DNA of 42,133 nucleotides from an uncultured archaeon (GTDB lineage: Archaea > Thermoproteota > Nitrososphaeria_A > Caldarchaeales > Wolframiiraptoraceae). The notes below the pieces were generated by a model. That model was given only the letters and a program-made list of their open reading frames with translations. It did not search any database and was not told the origin of the DNA. The stretch is from assembly GCA_937974645.1 (NCBI GenBank), contig CALJVH010000022.1, forward strand, positions 1 to 42,133, written 5' to 3'. Positions 23,737-31,742 of this stretch are shown here, in pieces; positions within the stretch are counted from its first letter, which is position 1, and each line of letters starts with the position of its first letter. The translations under genes were made by a program, and so were the position numbers.

Positions 23737-24508
23737 GAAGCGTGTAAACCTCATCGACGTATTTGTAGAACTCTGGGCTCCTCCTCAGCCTCGGTCTTTC
23801 GAGATTAACTTCCACAATCCCGGCGATCTTAGCAGGCCTCTTGGTCAGGACTATTATTCTGTCGCATAGCTCTACGAGCTCCTCTACATCATGGCTTACC
23901 ATGGCAACGGAGCTCGGCGGCATGCTTTGATTCAGCCAGAGTGATTCCACCTCCCTTCTCAGAGATATTGCTGTTAAGGGGTCTAGGTTGCTGAACGGCT
24001 CATCCATTAGAAGGAGGTCTGGCTGTGAGACTAGGGCACGGGCTAAGGCGACCCTAGCCTTCATCCCGCCGCTCAGCTCCGCGGGGTAGGCCGACTCGAA
24101 GCCTGTCAGGCCGACCATGTCTAGGAATACCTTCGCCCTCTCGATCCTATCATTCTCGCTGAGATCCTTCTCGTGAATCAACGCGAGCACGACGTTTTCC
24201 AGAACCGTGTACCAGGGGAAGAGGGCTGGGCTCTGAAACATTATCGCGATCCTGGGCGTGGGCTTCTTCAGGGACAAGCCCCTGAAGAGAACCTCTCCCT
24301 TTTCGGGCTTTATGAGGCCCGCCATTATCCTGATTAGGGTGCTCTTGCCGCATCCGCTCGGCCCAGCTATCCCGACGAACTCCGCGTACTTAATGTCCAG
24401 CGAGAGGCCGTCGAAAACCTTGACGTTCTCGCCTTTCCTCAGCCTATATCCGAAGACTATGTCCCTGAGCTCCAGTATCGCTTCACGGATGCCGGGGCCG
24501 TTCATCAC
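23729..24508 (-). CDS. ABC transporter ATPase, NitT/TauT type
   Basis: 259 residues. Walker A GPSGCGKST is at 49-57, the Q-loop MFQSPALFPWYTVLENV follows, the signature is ELSGGMKARVALARAL, Walker B DLLLMDEPFSNLD and the H-loop MVSHDVEEL. The layout is that of TauB/SsuB/NrtD ATPases importing nitrate, sulfonates or related anions. It overlaps the permease start by 4 bases, so the two are co-translated. It ends without the AAA-associated C-terminal domain, which is instead encoded by the converging gene. Confidence 0.9.
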   Translation of the reverse strand: MMNGPGIREAILELRDIVFGYRLRKGENVKVFDGLSLDIKYAEFVGIAGPSGCGKSTLIRIMAGLIKPEKGEVLFRGLSLKKPTPRIAIMFQSPALFPWYTVLENVVLALIHEKDLSENDRIERAKVFLDMVGLTGFESAYPAELSGGMKARVALARALVSQPDLLLMDEPFSNLDPLTAISLRREVESLWLNQSMPPSSVAMVSHDVEELVELCDRIIVLTKRPAKIAGIVEVNLERPRLRRSPEFYKYVDEVYTLLS

Positions 24509-26076
24509 GCAACACCAACAATCCTAACGGCCCTCTCATAGAGCCTCCTCCATAAGAGCCTATTCAGGATGGTTATGAAGCTCGCCATCCAGATCGTGGA
24601 AGCGACTAGTAGGGAAAGGTCGCCTCTCTCCACGGCCATGCTAAGCATTCTCCCTATACCGGGGCTCCCAAGATCCCAAGTAAATTCCCCTAGAATCGCG
24701 CGCTCCGCCACGACAAGGGTGTTCCATCCGCCGCCGAAAGTCACGAGGCATCCCATGATGAGCGAGGGGAGCATTCTGGGGAGATAGAGGTGCCTGAGCT
24801 TCTGCAGCCTAGTCATCCCGAAGGCGCTACAAACTTCTTCCTCATCATACGGTATGCTTCTCAGGCCGTCCAGCAGGAAGAAGAGGAGATACCACTGCGT
24901 TCCGAGGAGTATCATCAGGAATGCGCCAAGTTCGAGCGGGAGCCCCCGATCCATAATGGCCTTCGCTATCAGCGGAAGGAGCAAAGTCGCGGGGAAAGAG
25001 GCTATGATCTGGAATAACGGTATCAGGATCTTTTCGAGCATCCTCTTTTCGTAGATAAGGATCGCGATGGGCATTGTCCAGAGAAGGCCAAAGGCGACGG
25101 CGGCGGAGACGCGGGCAAGCGAGAATCCTATCATCATGAGAGGATTCACTACCCCGAGCCTTTGAAAGCCCTCAATGATGTCTTGAGCCCATGTTAGCGT
25201 AACTTCCGTTAAGACTCTTCCGGAGATGCTGTGCAGGAAGAGCGCAGCAACTGCGGCCAGCGCGGCAATTAATAGGGCTTTCGCAATCTTAGATGGAATC
25301 ACTATCTTAAGCGAGCTAATTCTGGGGCTTAGGCTGAAGGATATGCGCCTCACCACCCGGGACAGCCAGCTGGAGATCTTCTCAATCCAGACTCTCGGCA
25401 TCTCGGCCGCTCTCTCCTCAAACTTGTATCTCTCGCTCAGTCTCATGACCGGGACGAAGGCGATCAGGTTTGTGAAGATCACGGCAACCACGACAGCGGC
25501 TAAGCTCATCGCGAACTCTGCAACCCTCCCTGCCAATATGTAATTTGTCGAAAGGGTCCCTATACCGAAGAGACTCCACTCAGCCTCCCCTATCGTGATT
25601 ATCTCGCAGGCAACTAGGAAGTATAGTCCATTAGCCCAGGATGGTGGAAGATTGCTGGCTATGCCGGGGAAGGCTGCTGGGATATAGAGGCTGGTGATCC
25701 TCCTCCACCTGCCCAGACTTAGGGTATTGGAAGCCTCCAAAAGCTCTAGGGGTATTAGTCTCACGCCCTTATAGACTCCGAAGGCTATGTTCCATGCCTG
25801 GCTTGTGAAGATCAGGAAGATCGCGGCCAGCTCCGGCCCGACAATCGGGTGAATAATGACGAATGCGTACAGGGCTATCGGGAAGAAGCTGAGGATCGGG
25901 ATCGACTGGAGTATATCGAGCGCGGGGATTATGATCTTCTCCGCTATCCTGTTAACAGCGGCAGATATCCCTACGCAGAGTGAGAAAATTATGGATATGA
26001 TTAGAGCTATAGTCATCCTAGCCCAAGACATCCCAACGGCTGCTAGAATCGTACTCAGCTCTTCTAGAATGGCCAA
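24505..26076 (-). CDS. Duplicated ABC permease, NitT/TauT type
   Basis: 523 residues containing two tandem binding-protein-dependent permease domains. Each carries an EAA-type loop: GVRLIPLELLEASNTLSLGR with ITSLYIPAAFPG near 105-140, and GLRSIPYDEEEVCSAFGMTR with YLPRMLPSL near 410-440. A hydrophilic linker of about 50 residues separates them. This is the duplicated permease architecture of COG4986. Likely start is TTG 26076 with GAGGG before it. No substrate-binding protein is adjacent, so the transported anion is unknown. Confidence 0.88.
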   Translation of the reverse strand: MAILEELSTILAAVGMSWARMTIALIISIIFSLCVGISAAVNRIAEKIIIPALDILQSIPILSFFPIALYAFVIIHPIVGPELAAIFLIFTSQAWNIAFGVYKGVRLIPLELLEASNTLSLGRWRRITSLYIPAAFPGIASNLPPSWANGLYFLVACEIITIGEAEWSLFGIGTLSTNYILAGRVAEFAMSLAAVVVAVIFTNLIAFVPVMRLSERYKFEERAAEMPRVWIEKISSWLSRVVRRISFSLSPRISSLKIVIPSKIAKALLIAALAAVAALFLHSISGRVLTEVTLTWAQDIIEGFQRLGVVNPLMMIGFSLARVSAAVAFGLLWTMPIAILIYEKRMLEKILIPLFQIIASFPATLLLPLIAKAIMDRGLPLELGAFLMILLGTQWYLLFFLLDGLRSIPYDEEEVCSAFGMTRLQKLRHLYLPRMLPSLIMGCLVTFGGGWNTLVVAERAILGEFTWDLGSPGIGRMLSMAVERGDLSLLVASTIWMASFITILNRLLWRRLYERAVRIVGVA

Positions 26077-26128
26077 GCCCTCATCAAAATCCTTACAAAC
26101 TTGGAGCTTCTAAAAATGGATTTCCAAG

Positions 26129-26530
26129 CTAAAGGTGCCGCTTAATCACATCTTCTATCACGGGCTTGGGCCTGACGCCAACGATTATCTCGAGAGGCCT
26201 GCCCTCCTTGAACAGAATAAGCGTGGGTACACTCATTATTCCGAACCTCATGGCGAGCTCCCGATTCCTATCAACATCCACCTTCGCCACGATGAGTCTC
26301 CTCGCATACTCTCTCGCGATCTCATCTAGAATCGGCGCCATCATCTGGCAAGGCCCGCACCATGCAGCCCAGAAATCCACTAAAACAAGATCATGCGATT
26401 TGATGAACTCGTCGAACTCCTCTTCACTCAGGTGGATTGGCTTCGAGTATTCTGCCGGTCTTTTAGCCTCGCTCATCATCCTCTTTATCTTTTCATACTT
26501 GATTCTCTCAAGCTCCCGGTCTTCTGGCAT
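26129..26530 (-). CDS. trxA: Thioredoxin
   Basis: 133 residues. The active site is WCGPC at residues 57-61 inside VDFWAAWCGPCQMMAPILDE, followed by VAKVDVDRNRELAMRFGIMSVPTLILF with the cis-proline. A charged extension of about 30 residues precedes the domain. It reduces protein disulfides. A TATA-like TTTATTAAAT lies 24-30 bases upstream of ATG 26530, so the mRNA is probably leaderless. It diverges from pheT. Confidence 0.93.
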   Translation of the reverse strand: MPEDRELERIKYEKIKRMMSEAKRPAEYSKPIHLSEEEFDEFIKSHDLVLVDFWAAWCGPCQMMAPILDEIAREYARRLIVAKVDVDRNRELAMRFGIMSVPTLILFKEGRPLEIIVGVRPKPVIEDVIKRHL

Positions 26531-26613
26531 CGAGACCTGAAAATCATAGCCATTTAATAAACATGGGTTGCGTCGAAAGGTTCATTTAATGGGCCTCGTT
26601 GGCGTGGAGTGAA

Positions 26614-28281
26614 ATGCCGGCTCTCACCATAAGGAAGCAGCGGTTCTTTGGCCTTATCGGAAGAGAGCTGAGCGACAAGGAGCTCTCAAACCTTCTCCAC
26701 GACCTCGGCCTCGACGTGGAGGAGATTGGTGAGGACTACTTCCGGGCTGAGTATAATCCGAATAGACCGGACTTATCGAGCCCCGTGGGAGTAGCGAGAG
26801 CAGCTAAAGGGCTCTTGGGAATATTGGTCGGCGCTCCGCGATATGAGCTTAGGCCCGCCAGAACGTATATCGAGGTTGATCCTAGGCTGAGAGACGTGAG
26901 GCCCTACGTGGCCGCAGCGATCGTCAGAGGCCTAAAACTCGGAGTCGAGGAGTTCGAGGAGCTAATAGCGATGCAGGAGGATCTCCACTGGATCCTCGGA
27001 AGGGATAGGACAAAGGTCGCGATAGGGCTCCATGACTACTCGGCCGTTAAGCCGCCATTCAGGTACATCGCCGCGAGAGGCGACGAGTACAAGTTCATAC
27101 CCTTGGGCGGTTACTCGCCGATGACGCTTGATGAGATACTTGAGAAGCATGAGAAGGGAGTACGGTACGCCCACATTCTGAGAGGGAAGCCGTTCTACCC
27201 CCTGATAGTGGACTCCCTTAACCGCGTCCTATCGTTTCCGCCGATAATAAACTCGAGGCTGACCGAGCTTAGCGGGAAGACCACGGGCGTCTTCATAGAT
27301 GTCACGGGAACAGATTTCAACGCCGTGATTCACGCGATAAACATCTTGACGACGGCGATGGCGGATATGGGCGGGGTCGTTGAGCGCGTCAAGGTCAAGT
27401 ATCAGGATCGGGTCATCTCAACGCCCATCTACAAGCAGAGAAAGTGGAGGATAAGGAGAAGCAGCGCGAGCGAGACCCTTGGCCTCGAGCTGAGAAGCAT
27501 TGATATCGTCAGGGCTTTGCGGAGGATGGGGCATGATGCTAGGGCTCGGGGGGAGGTGATAGAAGTAACCCCACCGCCATATAGGCCCGATATAATGCAT
27601 GAGGTCGACTTGATAGAGGATGTGGCAATGGGCATAGGGTATAGTAACCTCGAGCCAACCCAGCCGCAAGTATTAACCTATGGAAGCCTTCAACCGGACA
27701 CGATTTTAGAAGATCTCGTTAGGGAGATTATGGTCGGGCTGGGCTTCACGGAGGTCATGAACTTCACGTTGACCAATGTCGAGAACGAGTACGTAAAGAT
27801 GTGCATACATCCTCATCAGCATATCAAACTTAAGAACCCGGTCTCGCAGGAATACTCGATTCTCAGAACGTGGGTTCTTCCCAGCCTCATGAAGACTCTC
27901 GCGCTAAACGTCAAAACCCTATATCCGCAGAGGATCTTCGAGATAGGTGATGTCGTTTATCCGGATCCATCTAAGCCGGAGAAGGCGATTCGGAGGCTCA
28001 GGCTGGCCGCCGCCTCATCCCACTCCGAAGCATCCTACTCTGAGATGAAATCAATTATCGAGGAGGTCTTGAAGAACCTCGGTGTGGACGGATGTGATCT
28101 AACACCTCTGGACTCTATGCCGTTCATAGAAGGCAGGGCGGCCCAGCTAATGTGGGGTGGTAACGCGCTGGGGTTCTTTGGAGAGATTCACCCCGAGGTC
28201 TTGACGAACTGGAAGCTGAGCATGCCCACGGCGGCCATGGAGCTGGATCTAAGCCTGCTAGCCGAGATGACTCGCCGGTGA
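26614..28281 (+). CDS. pheT: Phenylalanyl-tRNA synthetase beta subunit
   Basis: 555 residues, the archaeal/eukaryotic-type length. It begins MPALTIRKQRFFGLIG, then EEDYFRAEYNPNRPDLSSPVGVARA-type text (visible as AEYNPNRPDLSSPVGVARA), YSPMTLDEILEKHEKG, LTELSGKTTGVFIDVTGTD, the B5 domain near 275-345 (APP-like VTPPPYRPDIMHEVDLIED) and the class II-like core near 350-550 with LVREIMVGLGFTEVMNFTL. The beta subunit recognises tRNA-Phe and edits misacylated tRNA. ATG 26614 has GGAG 4 bases upstream, so the TTG at 26599 is unlikely. pheS is not in the window. The HAD gene follows by 6 bases. Confidence 0.94.
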   Translation: MPALTIRKQRFFGLIGRELSDKELSNLLHDLGLDVEEIGEDYFRAEYNPNRPDLSSPVGVARAAKGLLGILVGAPRYELRPARTYIEVDPRLRDVRPYVAAAIVRGLKLGVEEFEELIAMQEDLHWILGRDRTKVAIGLHDYSAVKPPFRYIAARGDEYKFIPLGGYSPMTLDEILEKHEKGVRYAHILRGKPFYPLIVDSLNRVLSFPPIINSRLTELSGKTTGVFIDVTGTDFNAVIHAINILTTAMADMGGVVERVKVKYQDRVISTPIYKQRKWRIRRSSASETLGLELRSIDIVRALRRMGHDARARGEVIEVTPPPYRPDIMHEVDLIEDVAMGIGYSNLEPTQPQVLTYGSLQPDTILEDLVREIMVGLGFTEVMNFTLTNVENEYVKMCIHPHQHIKLKNPVSQEYSILRTWVLPSLMKTLALNVKTLYPQRIFEIGDVVYPDPSKPEKAIRRLRLAAASSHSEASYSEMKSIIEEVLKNLGVDGCDLTPLDSMPFIEGRAAQLMWGGNALGFFGEIHPEVLTNWKLSMPTAAMELDLSLLAEMTRR

Positions 28282-28287
28282 AAACAC

Positions 28288-29367
28288 ATGCATTACGTGA
28301 TCGTAGATGGAGGAATCCTCGCATTAGAGAAAGGATTAGACCATCTGAAAGAGATTGATGCGATAATCTTTGATTGTGATGGAACGCTTGTAGATGTTTC
28401 ATCTTCCTTCCCGCTTGTTGGAAAAATCATAACGGCAATCTATCTCGACAAGTTCTTCGGGATAGAGTGCAAGATCGGGAATGAGTACGATGAGGTCTTC
28501 CAGCTCCTGAAAATGCTTGGAGGATTTAACAACGTCAGAAGCATAGTCTTGCTAATACTTCAAGCGATATTCGTGGAGCTGGGTTGCCCTGATCCAAGAA
28601 GAAAAACTATTGAGCCAATACCAATAGACTTGGATTACTATGAGGGATTTATTTCGTGGGGTAAAAGTAGCCCGAAGCCCATTGAGAACGCTCTTAGATG
28701 GCTAACCTCCAGCGCGATTAGGCTACTTGGAAGATACGTGAAACCAAATTACCTCGAGGCATTGTTGAATAAGCGAGCCAATTCTCTGCAGGAGCTGAGG
28801 AGGTTTAGGGAATTAATCGGACCAATGTTCCCGTATGGCTCGGGGACCATGACCACGCTATTTAGCGAGTTATATGTCGGATCGGATGGGATAAGGAGGA
28901 AGTATGGAGTAAATCCAAGATTCTATGATGGTCCTGGGCTACTAGAGAATGAAAAGCTGATAGTCGAGCCTGAAGCGCTGGAAGAGCTCAGAAACCTTGC
29001 ACCGAAGGGCCTCGCGATATTATCAGGTAAGGGACGATGGGAAGCTGAAAAGATCTTGGGCCCGATTCTTCATTACTTCAATTTAGAGACGAGCCTCTTC
29101 ACGGGTGATACTGGAAGGGATATGGATAAGCCTAATCCCACAGGTCTATTAGAATGCTGCAGGAAGCTCAGAGCAGAGCACGTTCTTTATGTTGGTGATG
29201 GCGGGGAGGATTACTTCTTAGTCATGAAAGCGAGGGAGAGGGGGATTAAGGCATGCCTAGCAGCGGTACTGACAAACAAGTACTCATATACATTCTTCAC
29301 GAAATACTCAGCCAATGTAATCCTCGAGAACGTGAACTTTCTTCCCAAATTATTTAAGCGGCCCTGA
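28288..29367 (+). CDS. HAD-superfamily phosphatase-like protein
   Basis: 359 residues. Motif I is complete: AIIFDCDGTLVD with Asp29 and Asp31. A long cap of about 190 residues follows, then motif II ILSGKGRWEAEKIL, motif III around the lysine of DKPNPTGLL, and motif IV LYVGDGGEDYFLVMKA. It is longer than typical HAD phosphatases because of the large cap, and the substrate is unknown. It is 6 bases from pheT and probably co-transcribed. Confidence 0.8.
   Translation: MHYVIVDGGILALEKGLDHLKEIDAIIFDCDGTLVDVSSSFPLVGKIITAIYLDKFFGIECKIGNEYDEVFQLLKMLGGFNNVRSIVLLILQAIFVELGCPDPRRKTIEPIPIDLDYYEGFISWGKSSPKPIENALRWLTSSAIRLLGRYVKPNYLEALLNKRANSLQELRRFRELIGPMFPYGSGTMTTLFSELYVGSDGIRRKYGVNPRFYDGPGLLENEKLIVEPEALEELRNLAPKGLAILSGKGRWEAEKILGPILHYFNLETSLFTGDTGRDMDKPNPTGLLECCRKLRAEHVLYVGDGGEDYFLVMKARERGIKACLAAVLTNKYSYTFFTKYSANVILENVNFLPKLFKRP
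29351..29357 (+). promoter_or_regulatory. TATA-like box before the candidate H/ACA RNA
   Basis: TATTTAA is centred about 27 bases upstream of 29381, the 5' end of the RNA's basal stem. It lies inside the last codons of the HAD gene. Confidence 0.4.
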
Positions 29368-29380
29368 CCATCTTATAAGC

Positions 29381-29462
29381 GCCCCACCGCTGCGTTTGGC
29401 TCCTTGGAGAGGGGTGCCGAGCCCTAGCCATGATGAGGAGTTGTCGGCGGTGGGGCACAACC
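29381..29462 (+). ncRNA. Probable H/ACA box guide RNA
   Basis: A perfect 10-bp basal stem joins 29381-29390 (GCCCCACCGC) to 29447-29456 (GCGGTGGGGC). ACA follows directly at 29457-29459, as expected for the ACA box. An upper stem can form between 29399-29404 and 29436-29441, leaving a pocket of UGCGUUUG on the left and UGUCG on the right. Fifteen bases separate the upper stem from ACA, matching the 14-16 base rule. The apical part contains CCAUGAUGA, a kink-turn-like L7Ae site. Such RNAs guide Cbf5 to pseudouridylate rRNA. The target was not worked out. Confidence 0.55.
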
Positions 29463-29464
29463 GC

Positions 29465-30283
29465 TTACCCCATGAGCAGGAGTATCGCCACGACGATGAG
29501 GGCTAAAGAGAATATTCTTCTCAAAGTAAGTGATTTGGCCCTACGAGCAGCGGATGCGCCGAGCTGCGTTCCAGCAATTATCCCGGGCGCGAGCGCAAGT
29601 AGCTCTAGTAGCTTAATGTGACCTAAAATCAGGTGGCCTATGGCTCCCGACAGGGCGGTGAGCGTGATCATAAGCATCGAAGTTGCGATGGCTACATGCA
29701 TGGGCACCCCGAGATGGTATAGCACCGGGATCTTCACCGTGCCACCGCCCACTCCGAAGAAGCCGGAAACAACTCCGGCCAGAAAGCTCGCGGGAAGAAG
29801 CTTCAGCAAGTCCACCGAATAAGTGAAAACTTCACCGCGCGAGTCTCTGAAAGACCTCTTCCAAGCAGTTATCCCATCACTTCTTTTGAAGACCTCTTCA
29901 CCGCCCGGCGAGCGTTTCATCAAAATGACCGAGAGCGCCAGAGCGACAAGGAAGATGGAGAATAAAGCCTTCAAAGGGCCGGGCGTGATGAAGCCCGTCA
30001 GAACTGCTCCAAGAAATGATCCCGGCATTGTTGCCATCTCAGCGACCAGCGCGAGCCCCCAGTCGAGCCTACCCTGCCGGTGGTAAGCAAATGCGGATGT
30101 CGCTCCCGTGAAAACTGTGGCGGCTATGCTCGTTCCAATAGCATTATGAGCATCAAATCTCGCCAAGAATATGAGGGCCGGAACCATGATAACACCTCCG
30201 CCAAGACCGAGCATAGCACCAAAAAACCCTGCAAATAACCCCGCGAGAATAATCGAGAGCAGGTAGATGAGAGCCTCAAACAA
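29465..30283 (-). CDS. TauE/SafE-family permease
   Basis: 272 residues with two homologous halves of about four helices each. FGAMLGLGGGVIMVPALIFL opens the first half and FFGVGGGTVKIPVLYHLGVP the second, both typical of the TauE/SafE family (DUF81). Family members export sulfite, sulfoacetate or similar organosulfur anions; the substrate here is unknown. The start is TTG 30283. It is 33 bases downstream of tyrS on the same strand. Confidence 0.87.
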   Translation of the reverse strand: MFEALIYLLSIILAGLFAGFFGAMLGLGGGVIMVPALIFLARFDAHNAIGTSIAATVFTGATSAFAYHRQGRLDWGLALVAEMATMPGSFLGAVLTGFITPGPLKALFSIFLVALALSVILMKRSPGGEEVFKRSDGITAWKRSFRDSRGEVFTYSVDLLKLLPASFLAGVVSGFFGVGGGTVKIPVLYHLGVPMHVAIATSMLMITLTALSGAIGHLILGHIKLLELLALAPGIIAGTQLGASAARRAKSLTLRRIFSLALIVVAILLLMG

Positions 30284-30316
30284 CGCGCTTAATCTCGCTG
30301 GGGCCGATCTAAAGAC

Positions 30317-31408
30317 TTATCGCGTAATCTCCTGAGACTTAACAAATTCATGCAGTCTCCTTGCATGGGGGTCCTTCTCGAAGTGCTCTCGAATCGGATT
30401 TAGGAGCTGGTTTAATGCCTCCGCGACTCCCTCCTTGAGGTCCGCGGGGTGAAGCTTGCCCTCGACGTAATCTCTCTCAAGCTCCTCGTAAGAGTAGTAT
30501 ATAATTGGGCCGCCGTACTTGCCGGGTCTATCTATGCGAAGCCTCTCGAACTTCCTGAAAATGATGTATTTAGCGTATTCTAGGATCGGGTTACTCTCGG
30601 CAGTTCTCGGCGGGCAATAGGCTCTCCTAATCTTGCTCCTTATGGCCTCTTCATCATCATGAGCAAATATGCTGGTCTCGGGCAGGCTCTTGCTCATCTT
30701 CGACGCTATTTGGAGATTCATCCGCGGATCATCCTCGAATCCCTTAAGCTCTGATGGGCCCTGGAGCCCCATAAGCATGTGGTGATGAATGGCGACGGGC
30801 TTCTTGAACCCTAGCTTTGGAGCAAGCTCCCTTGCGAGAATATTCGCCCTCCTCTGATCGAGGCCCAGCTGGCATATGTCGATGCCCATGTAGAATATAT
30901 CGGAGACCTGCATCGCCGGATAGATTATCTGAGCAGCTTCTTCAAGCTCTCCCGCAACCCTCCCCATTATCGGGAGGGCCCTCAGCATCCGCTTTATCGT
31001 GACGCTCTTAGCCACCTTTATCACGAGCTTCCAGTAGTCGGGATCCGCCGCCAAGTCGCTCGCCCAGACAACCTCGACCTTGCTCAAGTCGACTCCGGCA
31101 GCCTTCCAGACCTCGAGAAGATACTCTCCTACCCTCTTTATCTTCTCGAGATCGCCCCCCATTTTGTTGTTTATCATCGCGTGCCAGTCTGCTAGAAGAA
31201 GCTTGAACTTGCATCCAGCCTCAAGCAGATCTTGGAGTTTTATAGGCCTAAGCAGGGCAAGGGGGAGATGGGCTAAGCCGCTGGGCTCAAAGCCGTCATA
31301 CGCTACCGGGTGCTCGTTGGTCTCGAGTAGCTCCCTAAGCTCCTCCGGCGTGATGACTTCTTCGGTCGGCGGCCGCATTATAAGCTCCATCCTTGTCTCC
31401 AGATCCAT
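30317..31408 (-). CDS. tyrS: Tyrosyl-tRNA synthetase
   Basis: 363 residues, archaeal type. The HIGH-like signature lies in AYDGFEPSGLAHLPLALL (residues ~37-54). LLADWHAMINNKMGG and YPAMQVSDIFYMGIDICQLGLDQRRANILARE form the tyrosine pocket. The KMSKS loop is SKMSKSLPETSIFAHDDEEA. A short C-terminal helical part follows. ATG 31408 start, with a TATA-like CATATTTT about 40 bases upstream. It charges tRNA-Tyr. Confidence 0.94.
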   Translation of the reverse strand: MDLETRMELIMRPPTEEVITPEELRELLETNEHPVAYDGFEPSGLAHLPLALLRPIKLQDLLEAGCKFKLLLADWHAMINNKMGGDLEKIKRVGEYLLEVWKAAGVDLSKVEVVWASDLAADPDYWKLVIKVAKSVTIKRMLRALPIMGRVAGELEEAAQIIYPAMQVSDIFYMGIDICQLGLDQRRANILARELAPKLGFKKPVAIHHHMLMGLQGPSELKGFEDDPRMNLQIASKMSKSLPETSIFAHDDEEAIRSKIRRAYCPPRTAESNPILEYAKYIIFRKFERLRIDRPGKYGGPIIYYSYEELERDYVEGKLHPADLKEGVAEALNQLLNPIREHFEKDPHARRLHEFVKSQEITR

Positions 31409-31742
31409 TTTAGCCCCAGTAACCCGACTGAAAGCCCGGAGAAAAATATGTTTTCCGAGGCTTCGGCGAATAACCGCTAGCCCGGCTCCGGGGTCGTTGA
31501 GCGCTGGTTATGGCCAAAAGCCGAGCATTCCGGAGAAAAAGCCTCTCTCGACCAGTTTTCGGCTAAAATAGCCGCGTTCGAAAGTTTTTTCACGAATCTT
31601 CGCCAATGCTTATCTTCCCATGCTGGGGATTTTCGATTTATGACTGCTAGTTTTTCTCATGCTATGATAAGCTCGGCTGAAGGATTACCTCAACCCTTAA
31701 ATCACTCAAGCGCGAAAGAAGGTAATTGGGGAGTATAGAAAA
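31409..31742. other. Intergenic region between tyrS and nrdJ
   Basis: About 330 bases with no convincing gene. It holds the tyrS promoter near 31445-31455, a perfect small hairpin CGGCTA-AAA-TAGCCG at 31560-31574, and a TATA-like CCTTAAAT near 31699-31706 for nrdJ. I looked for a cobalamin riboswitch and saw no B12-box-like sequence. Confidence 0.5.

Noticed and set aside
31501-31600. A structured RNA between tyrS and nrdJ
   Set aside because: Only one short perfect hairpin (31560-31574) and a weak ATAACC/GGTTAT pairing were found; this is not enough to name an RNA.
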